Assembly: GCF_014192155.1 (NCBI RefSeq)
Contig: NZ_JACHXO010000004.1
Location: 124,001 to 188,000, forward strand
Direction: 5' to 3'
DNA from: Roseateles terrae
Lineage (GTDB): Bacteria; Pseudomonadota; Gammaproteobacteria; Burkholderiales; Burkholderiaceae_C
DNA length: 64,000 bases
In this document: piece after piece, positions 24,452 to 32,895 of the stretch
Position numbering within the stretch: position 1 is the stretch's first letter
Layout of the letters: every line of letters starts with the position of its first letter
Program-made: the position numbers and the translations under genes
The notes under the pieces: generated by a model
What the model saw: the letters and a program-made list of their open reading frames with translations, nothing else
What the model was told of the DNA's origin: nothing
Databases searched by the model: none

Positions 24452-25480
24452 TCAGCGCTTGAAGGCCGCGCAGGGATCCGCCCGATCGGGAGCAGGCGCG
24501 CGGGCGCTCTGGTCGTACTGTGCGGGCGTCGCGTCACTGCCAGGCTCCAGGTAGGCCACCGACTGAATGTCCGACGCCGCCACTCCGGCCGCCTGCAGAT
24601 ACACCGGCACCGCCACATCCCGGCGGACATGCCCATTGCCAGCGATCAGCAGCACCCGCTCCGCGCCCTCGCGCCGGGCCTGAAGCAGCGCCTGCGCCAT
24701 GGCGGCGTCCCGGGCGCGCTGCGCGTTGACCATGCCCGGCAGCATCGAGGCTGGCATCGCCCCGCAGTGGCCGTCCTGGATGTCTTGCGCCAAGGTCTGC
24801 TGCTGGGCGTCGCCCCATGGCGTGCGGTTCCTCAGCGCCAGCAGATCGGCCGGCCAGGCGGCATCCCCTTCGCGCACGATGCGGCGTACCTGGTCCCGTT
24901 CCAGATTGCCGCCCCGCACTCCAGCGCCGCGCTGCACCGCCACGGCCAGCACCGGCTGATGCAGCGGCCATGCCCAGGCCTTGCGGTCGAACTGGCCGGC
25001 CTGTAGCACCTGGTCGACATCCCCAGGATGCTGGGCCAGGGACTGCGCCAGTGCGGCGTCACGGTCGCGGGCCATCTGCTCCATCACCACCACCGTCTTG
25101 GGCTGCTCGCTGAGCAGGCGCTGGAGCAAGGCCGCGCGCGCCTGATGGTGCGCGGGGTTGTCATGGATTTCGCCGAGCAGGACGAAGTGGACGTCCGGGC
25201 GGATCACCGGGGCGGCCGGCGCCGTCGAGGCGGGGCCGTTCACCGCCGGCCCGTTCCGCGGCGGTCCGTTCACGGCCGCCAGGTTCTGCGCCAGCACGCT
25301 CTGCGCCGGCAGGCTTTGCGTAGGCCCGTTTTGCGCGGGCCCGTTTTGCGCGGGCCCGTTTTGCTCGGACCGGTTGGGCGCCGGATCGTGGGCCGCGCAG
25401 GCGGACAGTGCCAGGCACAGGCTCATCGCGAGCCCTGGGAAGGGGGAGGTGGGGAGCAGCCCACCCAAGACCGTGTTCAT
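24452..25480 (-). CDS. chaN: ChaN family lipoprotein
   Basis: A 342-residue lipoprotein, lipobox LSAC with Cys28. The mature protein begins with an Asn-Gly-Pro-Ala-Gln repeat linker (about 38-80) and then the ChaN domain: FVLLGEIHDNPAHHQARAALL, VVVMEQMARDRDAAL, and LLIAGNGHVRRDVAVPVYL. The family is iron-regulated; Campylobacter ChaN binds stacked hemes. The conserved GEIHDN and GNGHVR elements are present. The start at 25480 is preferred because AAGGA is 9 nt upstream; 25489 would have no spacing. The linker is encoded by 15-bp DNA repeats. It is 70 nt or more downstream of sppA and may share its transcript. Confidence 0.85.
   Translation of the reverse strand: MNTVLGGLLPTSPFPGLAMSLCLALSACAAHDPAPNRSEQNGPAQNGPAQNGPTQSLPAQSVLAQNLAAVNGPPRNGPAVNGPASTAPAAPVIRPDVHFVLLGEIHDNPAHHQARAALLQRLLSEQPKTVVVMEQMARDRDAALAQSLAQHPGDVDQVLQAGQFDRKAWAWPLHQPVLAVAVQRGAGVRGGNLERDQVRRIVREGDAAWPADLLALRNRTPWGDAQQQTLAQDIQDGHCGAMPASMLPGMVNAQRARDAAMAQALLQARREGAERVLLIAGNGHVRRDVAVPVYLQAAGVAASDIQSVAYLEPGSDATPAQYDQSARAPAPDRADPCAAFKR
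25324..25368 (-). repeat. 15-bp tandem repeats inside chaN linker
   Basis: Three near-identical 15-bp units (plus-strand GCCCGTTTTGCGCGG) encode QNGPA pentapeptides, with further degenerate copies on the left. The repeat stays in frame, so copy-number changes would only lengthen or shorten the linker after the lipid anchor. Confidence 0.9.
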
Positions 25481-25606
25481 GTTCGACATTCCTTGCCTGA
25501 TGCAAATGGAAAGAGATCGGGAACAAGCCTGGCGACGAGCCGCTAGCGGCTCTGACTGCTGGGGACCGGGCAGCATGGTCGCTGCCCTCACCTCATCGCA
25601 TGCGGA

Positions 25607-26653
25607 TCAACGGATGCTGGTCATCTCCCGCATCGTCTTCACCGCGCCGGCGCCCATGGCGGCGCCGAAGCGCTTGGCCAGACGTTCCGCCACGTTGTCC
25701 CGCGGCGTGTAGTCCACCACGTCTTCCGCCTTGATGACTTCCCGGGCGACATAGTCGAGGTTGCCCATGCCATCGGCCAGGCCCATCTTCACCGCCTCTT
25801 CGCCATTCCAGAACAGCCCCGAGAACGTCTCCGGCGTTTCCTTCAGACGGGCGCCGCGCCCTTCGCGCACCACCTTGATGAACTGCTGGTGGATCTGGTC
25901 CAGCATCGCCTGCGCATACGCCTGCTGCTTGGGCGACACCGGCGAGAACGGATCCAGCATGCCCTTGTTCTCACCCGCCGTCAGCAGGCGGCGCTCGACG
26001 CCGACCTTCTGCATCAGTCCGGTAAAACCGAAGCCATCCATCAGCACGCCGATGGAGCCGACGATGGACGCCTTGTCCACATAGATCTCGTCCGCGCCGG
26101 CCGCGATGTAGTAGGCACCGGAGGCACACATCTCTTCCACCACGACATAGACCTTCTTGTCGTAGAGCCCCTTCAGGCGGCGAATCTCGTCGTTCACGAT
26201 GCCTGCCTGCACCGGGCTGCCGCCCGGCGAATTCATGCGCAGCACCACCGCCACCGTGCCCGGATCCTCAAAGGCGCTCTTGAGCGCGGAGACGATCAGT
26301 TCGGCGCTGGCTTCGGTGTCAGCTGAGATCTCGCCCCGCACATCCACCAGCGCGGTATGCGGCGCGGCGCTCGTGCCGCCGTGATGCCGCTGCGACGCGA
26401 ACAATCCCCACACCAGCAGCAGGAAGGCACTGGCCCACAGCAGACGGAAAAAGATCTTCCAGCGCCGTTCGCTGCGGCGGTCCCGCAGATACTCATGGGC
26501 GAATTGCTCCAGCACCTGCTCATACGGGCGGGCGGTCGCGGCACCTGCCGAGGCCCCGGTCGCTGCGCCGGCCGACGGGGCACGGAGCATGTCTTCCGGC
26601 CGCACGGTGGCGTCCGGAATCGGGGGTGGCAGATCGTTCGGGTTCTGATTCAT
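25607..26653 (-). CDS. sppA: S49 family signal peptide peptidase SppA
   Basis: A 348-residue membrane-anchored serine protease that degrades cleaved signal peptides. A ~65-residue cytoplasmic N-terminus is followed by one transmembrane helix (about 67-88). The S49 domain holds the family motif MNSPGGSPVQAG (140-151), catalytic Ser178 in CASGAYYIAAGAD, the general-base Lys230 in GENKGMLDPF and the SIVGSIGV segment. It is the short (one-domain) form of the family. It lies directly next to the Rieske gene stop (26654), so the minus-strand genes rluC-gph-Rieske-sppA appear to form one run. Confidence 0.92.
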   Translation of the reverse strand: MNQNPNDLPPPIPDATVRPEDMLRAPSAGAATGASAGAATARPYEQVLEQFAHEYLRDRRSERRWKIFFRLLWASAFLLLVWGLFASQRHHGGTSAAPHTALVDVRGEISADTEASAELIVSALKSAFEDPGTVAVVLRMNSPGGSPVQAGIVNDEIRRLKGLYDKKVYVVVEEMCASGAYYIAAGADEIYVDKASIVGSIGVLMDGFGFTGLMQKVGVERRLLTAGENKGMLDPFSPVSPKQQAYAQAMLDQIHQQFIKVVREGRGARLKETPETFSGLFWNGEEAVKMGLADGMGNLDYVAREVIKAEDVVDYTPRDNVAERLAKRFGAAMGAGAVKTMREMTSIR

Positions 26654-27028
26654 TCAGTCCTCAAAGGCGGGACGGGTGTCCCGGGAAGGGGTCCAGTAAA
26701 CTTGGCCGTCTCGCTCTTGGACGTCCAGGCGGGTCAGGCCGATGCGGCCGCACATGCCGGTCACGCAGCGGCCGTCCAGCGGGTGGTAGACCGCACCGTG
26801 GATGGAACAGATGATGTAGCGCTTGTCCCGGTCGAGGAACTCGCCTTCCTGCCAGTCCATTTCGGTGGGCACATGGGCGCAGCGGTTGAGATAGGCCACC
26901 ACCTGCCCTTCGAAGCGGAGCGCAAAGGCGGTGGCGGACTGTCGGAAGTGCAGCACATCAAAGGTGTGAGCCTTGCCCTTTTCTTCCAGCGCCTCGGAGG
27001 CGCACAGCAGCACGTCGGTCTCAGGCAT
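26654..27028 (-). CDS. Rieske [2Fe-2S] protein
   Basis: A 124-residue soluble Rieske ferredoxin-like protein. The cluster ligands are Cys50-x-His52 (CAHVPTE) and Cys74-x2-His77 (CSIHGAVYHPLDGRC). The start at 27028 gives MPETDVLLCASEALEEKG; longer upstream frames overlap the phosphatase gene. Its start overlaps the end of the Gph-like gene by 8 nt and it ends right before sppA. In many betaproteobacteria this gene set (rluC, gph-like, Rieske, sppA) is kept together. Its electron partner is not known. Confidence 0.9.
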   Translation of the reverse strand: MPETDVLLCASEALEEKGKAHTFDVLHFRQSATAFALRFEGQVVAYLNRCAHVPTEMDWQEGEFLDRDKRYIICSIHGAVYHPLDGRCVTGMCGRIGLTRLDVQERDGQVYWTPSRDTRPAFED

Positions 27029-27677
27029 GTTGCAGCAGCCAGGCCTGGAGGCTGGGCACGTCGTGGGCGACCAGCAGCGGGTCGTAACGCCGCAGGCTGT
27101 CATGGGCATGCGCGCCGTACGTCACCGCCACGGCCGGGCAGCCGGCATTGCGCGCCAGTTCCAGGTCATGGCTGGTGTCGCCGATCATCAGCGTGCGTTC
27201 CGGGTCGGCGCCAAACTCACGCATCAGCTCCAGCAGCATCTGCGGATGCGGCTTGCTGGCCGTTTCGTCAGCGGTGCGGGTGCCGTCGAACAGCCGCTCC
27301 ATCTTCACCGCCGCCAACGCTTCGTCCAGGCCCCGGCGGCTTTTGCCGGTGGCCACTGCCAGCCAGTGGTGGCGCGCCTTCAGCGCCTCCAGCATCGCCG
27401 GCACGCCGTCGAACAGCGTCACCTCATGGGCCGAGGCGAAGTAGTGCTGGCGATAACGCTCGCCCAGCTTCGGGTAGTCCGCCGCGTCCAGATCCGGCAG
27501 CGCATATCGCAGCGCTTCCAGCAGGCCCATGCCGATGACGTAGCTGGCGCGCTCCCGGCTGGGGGGCGTCAGTCCCAGGTCCGCGGCGGCCGACTGCATC
27601 GACTTCACGATCAGGGCCGTGGAGTCGAACAAGGTGCCGTCCCAGTCGAAGACGATCAGGTCAAAACGTTGTGGCAT
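27021..27677 (-). CDS. HAD-IA family hydrolase (Gph-like phosphatase)
   Basis: A 218-residue HAD phosphatase. Motif I is FDWDGTLFDS with nucleophile Asp11 and Asp13; motif II Thr/Ser is in LAVATGKSRRGL; motif III Lys and motif IV are in SKPHPQMLLELMREFGADPERTLMIGDTSHDLELARNAG. The cap domain lies at about 20-80. The family includes phosphoglycolate phosphatase, but the adjacency to rluC is conserved for a separate Gph paralogue, so the substrate is left open. The start at 27677 is chosen to begin right at the HAD fold. Confidence 0.88.
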   Translation of the reverse strand: MPQRFDLIVFDWDGTLFDSTALIVKSMQSAAADLGLTPPSRERASYVIGMGLLEALRYALPDLDAADYPKLGERYRQHYFASAHEVTLFDGVPAMLEALKARHHWLAVATGKSRRGLDEALAAVKMERLFDGTRTADETASKPHPQMLLELMREFGADPERTLMIGDTSHDLELARNAGCPAVAVTYGAHAHDSLRRYDPLLVAHDVPSLQAWLLQHA

Positions 27678-27687
27678 GGGAGGAGCG

Positions 27688-28869
27688 TCAGGGCGCCGGC
27701 GCGGATTTGCGCAGCGCAACCAGCAGATTTTCGCAGGCCGGCGGCAAGGGGGCCGTCAGCGTCAGTTCTTGTCCCGTGGCGGGATGGGTGAATCGCAGCT
27801 CCCGGGCATGCAGGAACATGCGGTCAAAGCGCAGCGCACCGCGGGCGATCCCCCGGTTTGCCTCGAAATCGCCATATTTGGGATCGCCAACGATGCTGTG
27901 CCCTTCGTGCGCCAGGTGGACACGAATCTGGTGCGTCCGCCCCGTCTTGATGGTCACATCCAGCAGGCTGTGGGCCGGCAGTTTCTCGGTGATCCGCACC
28001 AGGCTGATCGACCGCTTGGCCTGGTCGGCTGACGGATCCTGCGGATTTGGAACGGCGCGCACCCAGCGTTCGCCGTCGCTGCCGACAAACTTCAGCAGCG
28101 GCACATCCACCACCTTCTTCGAGGCCGTCCAGTGGCCCCAGACCAGCGCCGCGTAGCGCTTGCCGGTTTCCCGGTCCCGAAGCTGGTCCTGCAGGTGATT
28201 CAGCGCGCTGCGCTTCTTGGCGATCATCAGCAGGCCGGAGGTTTCCTTGTCCAGCCGGTGGACCAGTTCCAGGAACTTCGCCTGGGGCCGGGCCCGGCGC
28301 AGTTGCTCGATCACCCCGAAGCTGACCCCGGAGCCGCCGTGGACGGCCACTCCGGCGGGTTTGTCCACGACGATCAGGTGCTCGTCCTCGAACACCACCG
28401 GGAATTCGCGGCCGGGCACGGCGCTGTCGTCCGCCTTCTCGGCCAGACGCAGCGGCGGGATGCGGACGACGTCGCCCGCCGTCAGCCGGGATTCGGCGCT
28501 GCAGCGGCCCTTGTTGATCCGGACCTCCCCAGATCTGATGATGCGGTAGACCAGGGTCTTGGGCGCGCCCTTGAGCTCGCGCAGCAGGAAATTGTCCAGG
28601 CGCTGGCCTTCGGAACCGTCGTCCACCGTCAGCAGGCGGACCTGGGGGGTGGCGGTGTCTGGCGTGGCGGATGGGGGGGCCGACGCCGGGGCCGGCCCAC
28701 GGTCGGGTGCGGTCCCAGGTGCGGTGGCGGACGCAGTCGCAGCGGCCTTTCGCTGGGGACCGGCAGGCCTGTTCGCACGGCCCCGGGAGGCGTCCCCGGA
28801 CCCCGTGGCACCCCGGGCAGTCCCTGGGGCGGCCTTGCGGGCTTTAGCCCCTATAATGCTGCTTGCCAC
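27688..28869 (-). CDS. rluC: 23S rRNA pseudouridine synthase RluC
   Basis: A 393-residue enzyme that converts uridines 955, 2504 and 2580 of 23S rRNA (E. coli numbering) to pseudouridine. An S4 RNA-binding domain is at about 85-150 (GQRLDNFLLRELKGAPKTLVYRIIRSGEVRINKGR). The catalytic domain contains HRLDKETSGLLMIAK with the catalytic Asp, and GRTHQIRVHLAHEGHSIVGDPKYGD. The start is a GTG, and the first ~75 residues are Ala/Pro/Gly-rich with no conserved sequence, so the start is uncertain. It is divergent from rne, the usual arrangement in proteobacteria. Confidence 0.9.
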   Translation of the reverse strand: MASSIIGAKARKAAPGTARGATGSGDASRGRANRPAGPQRKAAATASATAPGTAPDRGPAPASAPPSATPDTATPQVRLLTVDDGSEGQRLDNFLLRELKGAPKTLVYRIIRSGEVRINKGRCSAESRLTAGDVVRIPPLRLAEKADDSAVPGREFPVVFEDEHLIVVDKPAGVAVHGGSGVSFGVIEQLRRARPQAKFLELVHRLDKETSGLLMIAKKRSALNHLQDQLRDRETGKRYAALVWGHWTASKKVVDVPLLKFVGSDGERWVRAVPNPQDPSADQAKRSISLVRITEKLPAHSLLDVTIKTGRTHQIRVHLAHEGHSIVGDPKYGDFEANRGIARGALRFDRMFLHARELRFTHPATGQELTLTAPLPPACENLLVALRKSAPAP

Positions 28870-29513
28870 GTTCGCGTTGTAAGTGTTTGATTTTTCTCAT
28901 TTTACCTGTGCAGGCACTTGTGCGGCAGCCCCATCGAGGCAGCCGGCACGGCGCAACAACAGCGTGGCAGTGGTTGTGCAACGCCCTCTCGGCCTCGTCG
29001 GGCCCGTTCCCCAAGTGAGCGGGCAGTCCAGGCTGCGGGACGGAAGAGCAACGTCGTCAGAACCATGCCGTGTGGCCGCTTCAATTTCAGGCGGTGCCGG
29101 TACAACAACAAGGTTTCACGACGTCAGGATGGAGGCTAGCGCCTGTGTCCTGGCGTCAGCGCCCAGGCTTTTTGTCCGGATGATTCCCCCAGTCCCCCTC
29201 ACCCCCCGCCGCCAGCGTGCGCGTCCCGGCCTTGCCCGGACGCTGGTCACCGGCCGTGGGCGGGCCGTGCCTCCGATTCCGTCGGAGACATGCTTGCGGG
29301 CCGGAACAGACGGACCGGAGCCTGACGCGCACGCGCCAACGCTGCATCACTAAACGGATGTTTTGTCCGTTGTCTGCAGTCCAGGGCGATTCCTTCCTCG
29401 GTTCTCTCGCGTTTCTCGTGCATCGGTTGAATCGCCCGCCGGTCTTACTGAACATCCGGCGGCGGTTCTGATGTAGTTCGGTCGAGAACTTGCTCGGCCG
29501 TGGAGGAGAACTG
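28870..29513 (+). other. Long rne leader / rluC-rne divergent interval
   Basis: About 644 bases without a gene. A TATAAT hexamer stands at 28852-28857 on the plus strand, inside the first rluC codons, but without a good -35. The left part is T-rich (GTTTGATTTTTCTCATTTTACC); the right part is C/T-rich and ends with TGGAGGAG before the rne ATG. In E. coli the rne 5' UTR is long and mediates autoregulation by RNase E; the same design is likely here. Confidence 0.5.
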
Positions 29514-32500
29514 ATGAAACGCATGCTGATCAATGCGACGCAGCAGGAAGAGCGTCGCCTGGCCATCGTCGATGGGCAGAAGCTGCTGGATTTCGAAACC
29601 GAAATCGAAGGCCGCGAACAGCGCAAGGGCAATATCTACAAGGCCGTCGTGACGCGGGTTGAACCCTCGCTCGAAGCCTGTTTCGTGGATTACGGCGAAG
29701 ACCGTCACGGCTTCCTGCCCTTCAAGGAAATCTCGCGGCAATACTTCCGTGAAGGCGTGGACGTCCGTTCCGCCAAGATCCACGACGTGATCAAGGAAGG
29801 CCAGGAACTGCTGGTCCAGGTCGAAAAGGAAGAGCGTGGCAACAAGGGCGCCGCCCTCACCACCTTCGTCTCCCTGGCCGGCCGCTATCTGGTGCTGATG
29901 CCCAACAACCCCCGTGGGGGTGGCGTGTCCCGCCGCATTGAAGGCGAAGACCGGGAAGAACTCAAGGAAGCGCTCGACCAGCTGGACTACCCCAAGGGCA
30001 TGTCGCTGATCGCCCGCACCGCTGGCATCGGCCGCAACGCCGCCGAGCTGCAGTGGGACCTGAACTACATGCTCAAGCTGTGGACCGCCATCGACGAGGC
30101 GGCTCATGGCGGCAAGGGCGCGTTCCTGATCTATCAGGAATCGTCGCTGGTCATCCGTGCCATCCGGGATTACTTCACCGCCGACATCGGTGAAATCCTG
30201 ATCGATACCGACGACATCTTCGAGCAGGCTCAGCAGTTCATGACCCATGTGATGCCGGAGACGGCCCACAAGGTCAAGCGCTATCGCGACGATGCGCCGC
30301 TGTTCTCCCGCTTCCAGATCGAACACCAGATCGAAACGGCCTTCAGCCGTACGGTGAACCTGCCGTCCGGCGGTGCCATCGTGATCGACCACACCGAAGC
30401 GCTGGTGTCGGTGGACGTCAACTCGGCCCGCGCCACCCGCGGCGGCGACATCGAGGAAACCGCCACCCGCACCAACCTGGAAGCGGCCGATGAAATCGCC
30501 CGCCAGATGCGTCTGCGGGACCTCGGCGGCCTGATCGTCGTGGACTTCATCGACATGGAGGAGTCCAAGAACCGCCGCGATGTCGAACAGCGCCTGCGCG
30601 ATGCCCTGCGCCAGGACCGCGCCCGCGTCCAGTTCAGCTCCATCAGCAAGTTCGGTCTGCTCGAACTGAGCCGTCAGCGCCTGCGTCCGGCCCTGAGCGA
30701 AGGCAGCCACATCACCTGCCCGCGTTGCAACGGCACCGGCCACATCCGCGACACCGAATCCTCCGCGCTGCAGATCCTGCGCATGGTGCAGGAGGAGTCG
30801 ATGAAGGACAACACCGCCGCCGTGCATGTGCAGGTGCCGGTGGAAGTGACCAGCTTCCTGCTGAACGAGAAGCGCACCGAGATCACCAAGATCGAGCTGA
30901 AGCAGCGCGTGACCGTGCTGCTGGTGCCCAACAAGCATCTCGAGACGCCCAACTACAAGCTGGAGCGCCTGCGCCACGACGATCCGCGTCTGGAAAACCT
31001 GCAGGCCAGCTACACCATGATCGAAGAGCCGCAGGACGAGGTGGGCATCACCCGTCGCGGCGCCGAGAAGGCCAACAAGCAGGAACCGGTGATCAAGGGC
31101 ATCCTGCCCGAGCAACCGGCCCCGATGCCGGTTCCGGCACCGGTCAAGCCTGCCGCGGTGGAACCTGCGGTGGCGGCTCCGGCCGCTCCGGCCGCTCCGG
31201 TGGAAGCCGGTGGTGGTTTCTTCGGCTTCATCAAGCGTCTGTTCGGCGCATCGCCTGCGCCCGCTCCGGCAGCGGAACCGGAAGTCAAGGCAGCCGAACC
31301 GGCACGCAAGGAACGCGGTGAGCGTTCGGGCGAGCGCGGTGGCCGCGGCGGCGACCGTCAACGTCGTGGTGAGCGCAGCGAGCGCGGCGGTGAACGCGGT
31401 GAGCGTGGTGAGCGTGGTGAGCGTGGTGAGCGCGGGGATCGTGACGCCAAGGGTCGCGACGGCAAGGGCCGTGGTGAAGCACGCGGCGAGGGTCGTGGTG
31501 AGGCTCGTGGCGAGGGCAAGCCCCAGCAGGACGGTACCCAGCGCGCTGAACGTAGCGAGCGCGGTGACCGTGCCGAACGCGGTGACCGCAACGAACGCGG
31601 TGATCGTGGCGAGCGCAGTGACCGCGGCGACCGCGGTGGCCGTCGTAACGAAGCCCGTGGCGAGAAGCCGGACACCGTCGGTGCCGAAGGCGCACCGCGT
31701 CAGGACCGGGGTGACCGCGCCGAGCGCGCGGACCGGGGCGAACGCGGTGAGCGCGGTGAGCGCGGTGACCGCGGAGAGGGCCGTCGCCGTCGTGAAGAGC
31801 GTGGCGACCGTGCCCCGCGTCAGGACGTCGGTGCCGACGCCGCTGTGCAGGACCCGGCCCTGAGCCTGGCCGGCACCGAGGCGGCGCAGGCCGAATCGCC
31901 GACCGCTTTTGCCGACACGCTGCCGGACGGCCTGGCGCTCAACACCGAGGCCGGTGACGAGCGTGGTGGCCGCCGCCGCCGCCGTCGTGGCAACCGCGGT
32001 GAGCGTGCCGAAGGCGCTGAGGGTGTCGAGGGTGGTGAGGGCCAGGAAGGCACGTCCTCCGTGGACATCGACGCCGCTGGCGCTGCCGAACCGGTGGCCG
32101 AGGGTGCGGAAGGCGATGCGCCGGCCGGTGAAGAAGCTGAAGGCCAAGGCCGTGACGGCCGTCGCCGTCGGGGCCGTGACCGTTATCGCCGCGACCGTCG
32201 CGACGGTGAAGGTTCGGGCCAGGAAGGCACCGCCCAAGGCGCTGCTGAAGGCGTGGCTGAAGGCGCTGCTCAAGGCTTCCCGCAAGCCGATGCAGACGCC
32301 GCTGCCCCTGCTGGCGAGACCGCTGCCCACGACCTGCGTGCTGAAGCTCCGGCGCCGGTGAGCGCGCCTGCCGCCACCCCGGCCGCTGCCGCTGTGGCGC
32401 CGATCGCTGCGGCGCCGGCCCCCGTGGCTGCTCCGGTGACTGCCCCTGTGGCTGCCCCGGCGCCGGTGGCTTCCGCCCCCGCCGCTCCGGTGGTGCCGCG

Positions 32501-32732
32501 CTTCGAACTGCCCATCGCCGACCTCCATGCGGTGGCTGAGGACGCCGGTCTGGTCTGGGTGAACAGCGACGCCGACAAGATCGCCGCTGTCCAGGCCGCC
32601 ATCGCTGCCGAGCCGAAGGCCGCCCCGCTGGGCCGTGCACCGGCCCCGGTGATGGTGGTGGATGAAGGCCCGCTGGTGCTGGTCGAGACCCGCAAGGATC
32701 TCAGCCAGTTCAAGCTGCCCTTCGAAGCCTGA
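29514..32732 (+). CDS. rne: Ribonuclease E
   Basis: A 1072-residue endoribonuclease that starts mRNA decay and matures rRNA and tRNA. The N-terminal half has the S1 domain (about 35-120), 5'-sensor and DNase I-like catalytic core with Mg ligands Asp301 (SVDVNSAR) and Asp344 (VVDFIDM), matching E. coli Asp303/Asp346. The Zn-link CPRCNGTG has Cys402 and Cys405. The C-terminal half (about 520-1072) is a disordered scaffold with many RGER/RGDR repeats (600-770) that likely bind RNA, and Ala/Pro/Glu segments. The ATG at 29514 follows GGAGGAGA; a start at 29490 is weaker. The gene ends at a strong terminator. Confidence 0.95.
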   Translation: MKRMLINATQQEERRLAIVDGQKLLDFETEIEGREQRKGNIYKAVVTRVEPSLEACFVDYGEDRHGFLPFKEISRQYFREGVDVRSAKIHDVIKEGQELLVQVEKEERGNKGAALTTFVSLAGRYLVLMPNNPRGGGVSRRIEGEDREELKEALDQLDYPKGMSLIARTAGIGRNAAELQWDLNYMLKLWTAIDEAAHGGKGAFLIYQESSLVIRAIRDYFTADIGEILIDTDDIFEQAQQFMTHVMPETAHKVKRYRDDAPLFSRFQIEHQIETAFSRTVNLPSGGAIVIDHTEALVSVDVNSARATRGGDIEETATRTNLEAADEIARQMRLRDLGGLIVVDFIDMEESKNRRDVEQRLRDALRQDRARVQFSSISKFGLLELSRQRLRPALSEGSHITCPRCNGTGHIRDTESSALQILRMVQEESMKDNTAAVHVQVPVEVTSFLLNEKRTEITKIELKQRVTVLLVPNKHLETPNYKLERLRHDDPRLENLQASYTMIEEPQDEVGITRRGAEKANKQEPVIKGILPEQPAPMPVPAPVKPAAVEPAVAAPAAPAAPVEAGGGFFGFIKRLFGASPAPAPAAEPEVKAAEPARKERGERSGERGGRGGDRQRRGERSERGGERGERGERGERGERGDRDAKGRDGKGRGEARGEGRGEARGEGKPQQDGTQRAERSERGDRAERGDRNERGDRGERSDRGDRGGRRNEARGEKPDTVGAEGAPRQDRGDRAERADRGERGERGERGDRGEGRRRREERGDRAPRQDVGADAAVQDPALSLAGTEAAQAESPTAFADTLPDGLALNTEAGDERGGRRRRRRGNRGERAEGAEGVEGGEGQEGTSSVDIDAAGAAEPVAEGAEGDAPAGEEAEGQGRDGRRRRGRDRYRRDRRDGEGSGQEGTAQGAAEGVAEGAAQGFPQADADAAAPAGETAAHDLRAEAPAPVSAPAATPAAAAVAPIAAAPAPVAAPVTAPVAAPAPVASAPAAPVVPRFELPIADLHAVAEDAGLVWVNSDADKIAAVQAAIAAEPKAAPLGRAPAPVMVVDEGPLVLVETRKDLSQFKLPFEA
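31380..31440 (+). repeat. 9-bp tandem repeats in the RNase E scaffold
   Basis: Several copies of the 9-bp unit CGTGGTGAG/CGCGGTGAG follow each other in frame and encode Arg-Gly-Glu triplets. Further looser copies run to about 31800. The length of the Arg-rich RNA-binding stretch could therefore vary between strains. Confidence 0.85.
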
Positions 32733-32781
32733 AACGACTGAAGACGCGCCAGGCACTCCCTGAGGCGTCTTCCGTCGGCGC

Positions 32782-32815
32782 AGCCGCCGCGGCCTGAGCC
32801 CGGCGGCTCTTTTTT
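32782..32815 (+). terminator. Rho-independent terminator of rne
   Basis: Stem AGCCGCC/GGCGGCT with a GC-rich interior is followed by CTTTTTT. It lies 50 nt after the rne stop and before the POT transporter gene. Confidence 0.88.
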
Positions 32816-32895
32816 GCCTGCTGTTTCTGTCATCGGCACCACCGTGCCGTTTCCGATGGCCACATCCGTGGCCTTGTTCTCGCTGGGAGATCCCC

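Noticed and set aside
29445-32756. A very long open frame antisense to rne (1100 codons)
   Set aside because: It mirrors the rne coding frame in a high-GC gene with repeated Arg/Gly/Glu codons, has no domain and no ribosome binding site. It is an artefact of base composition.
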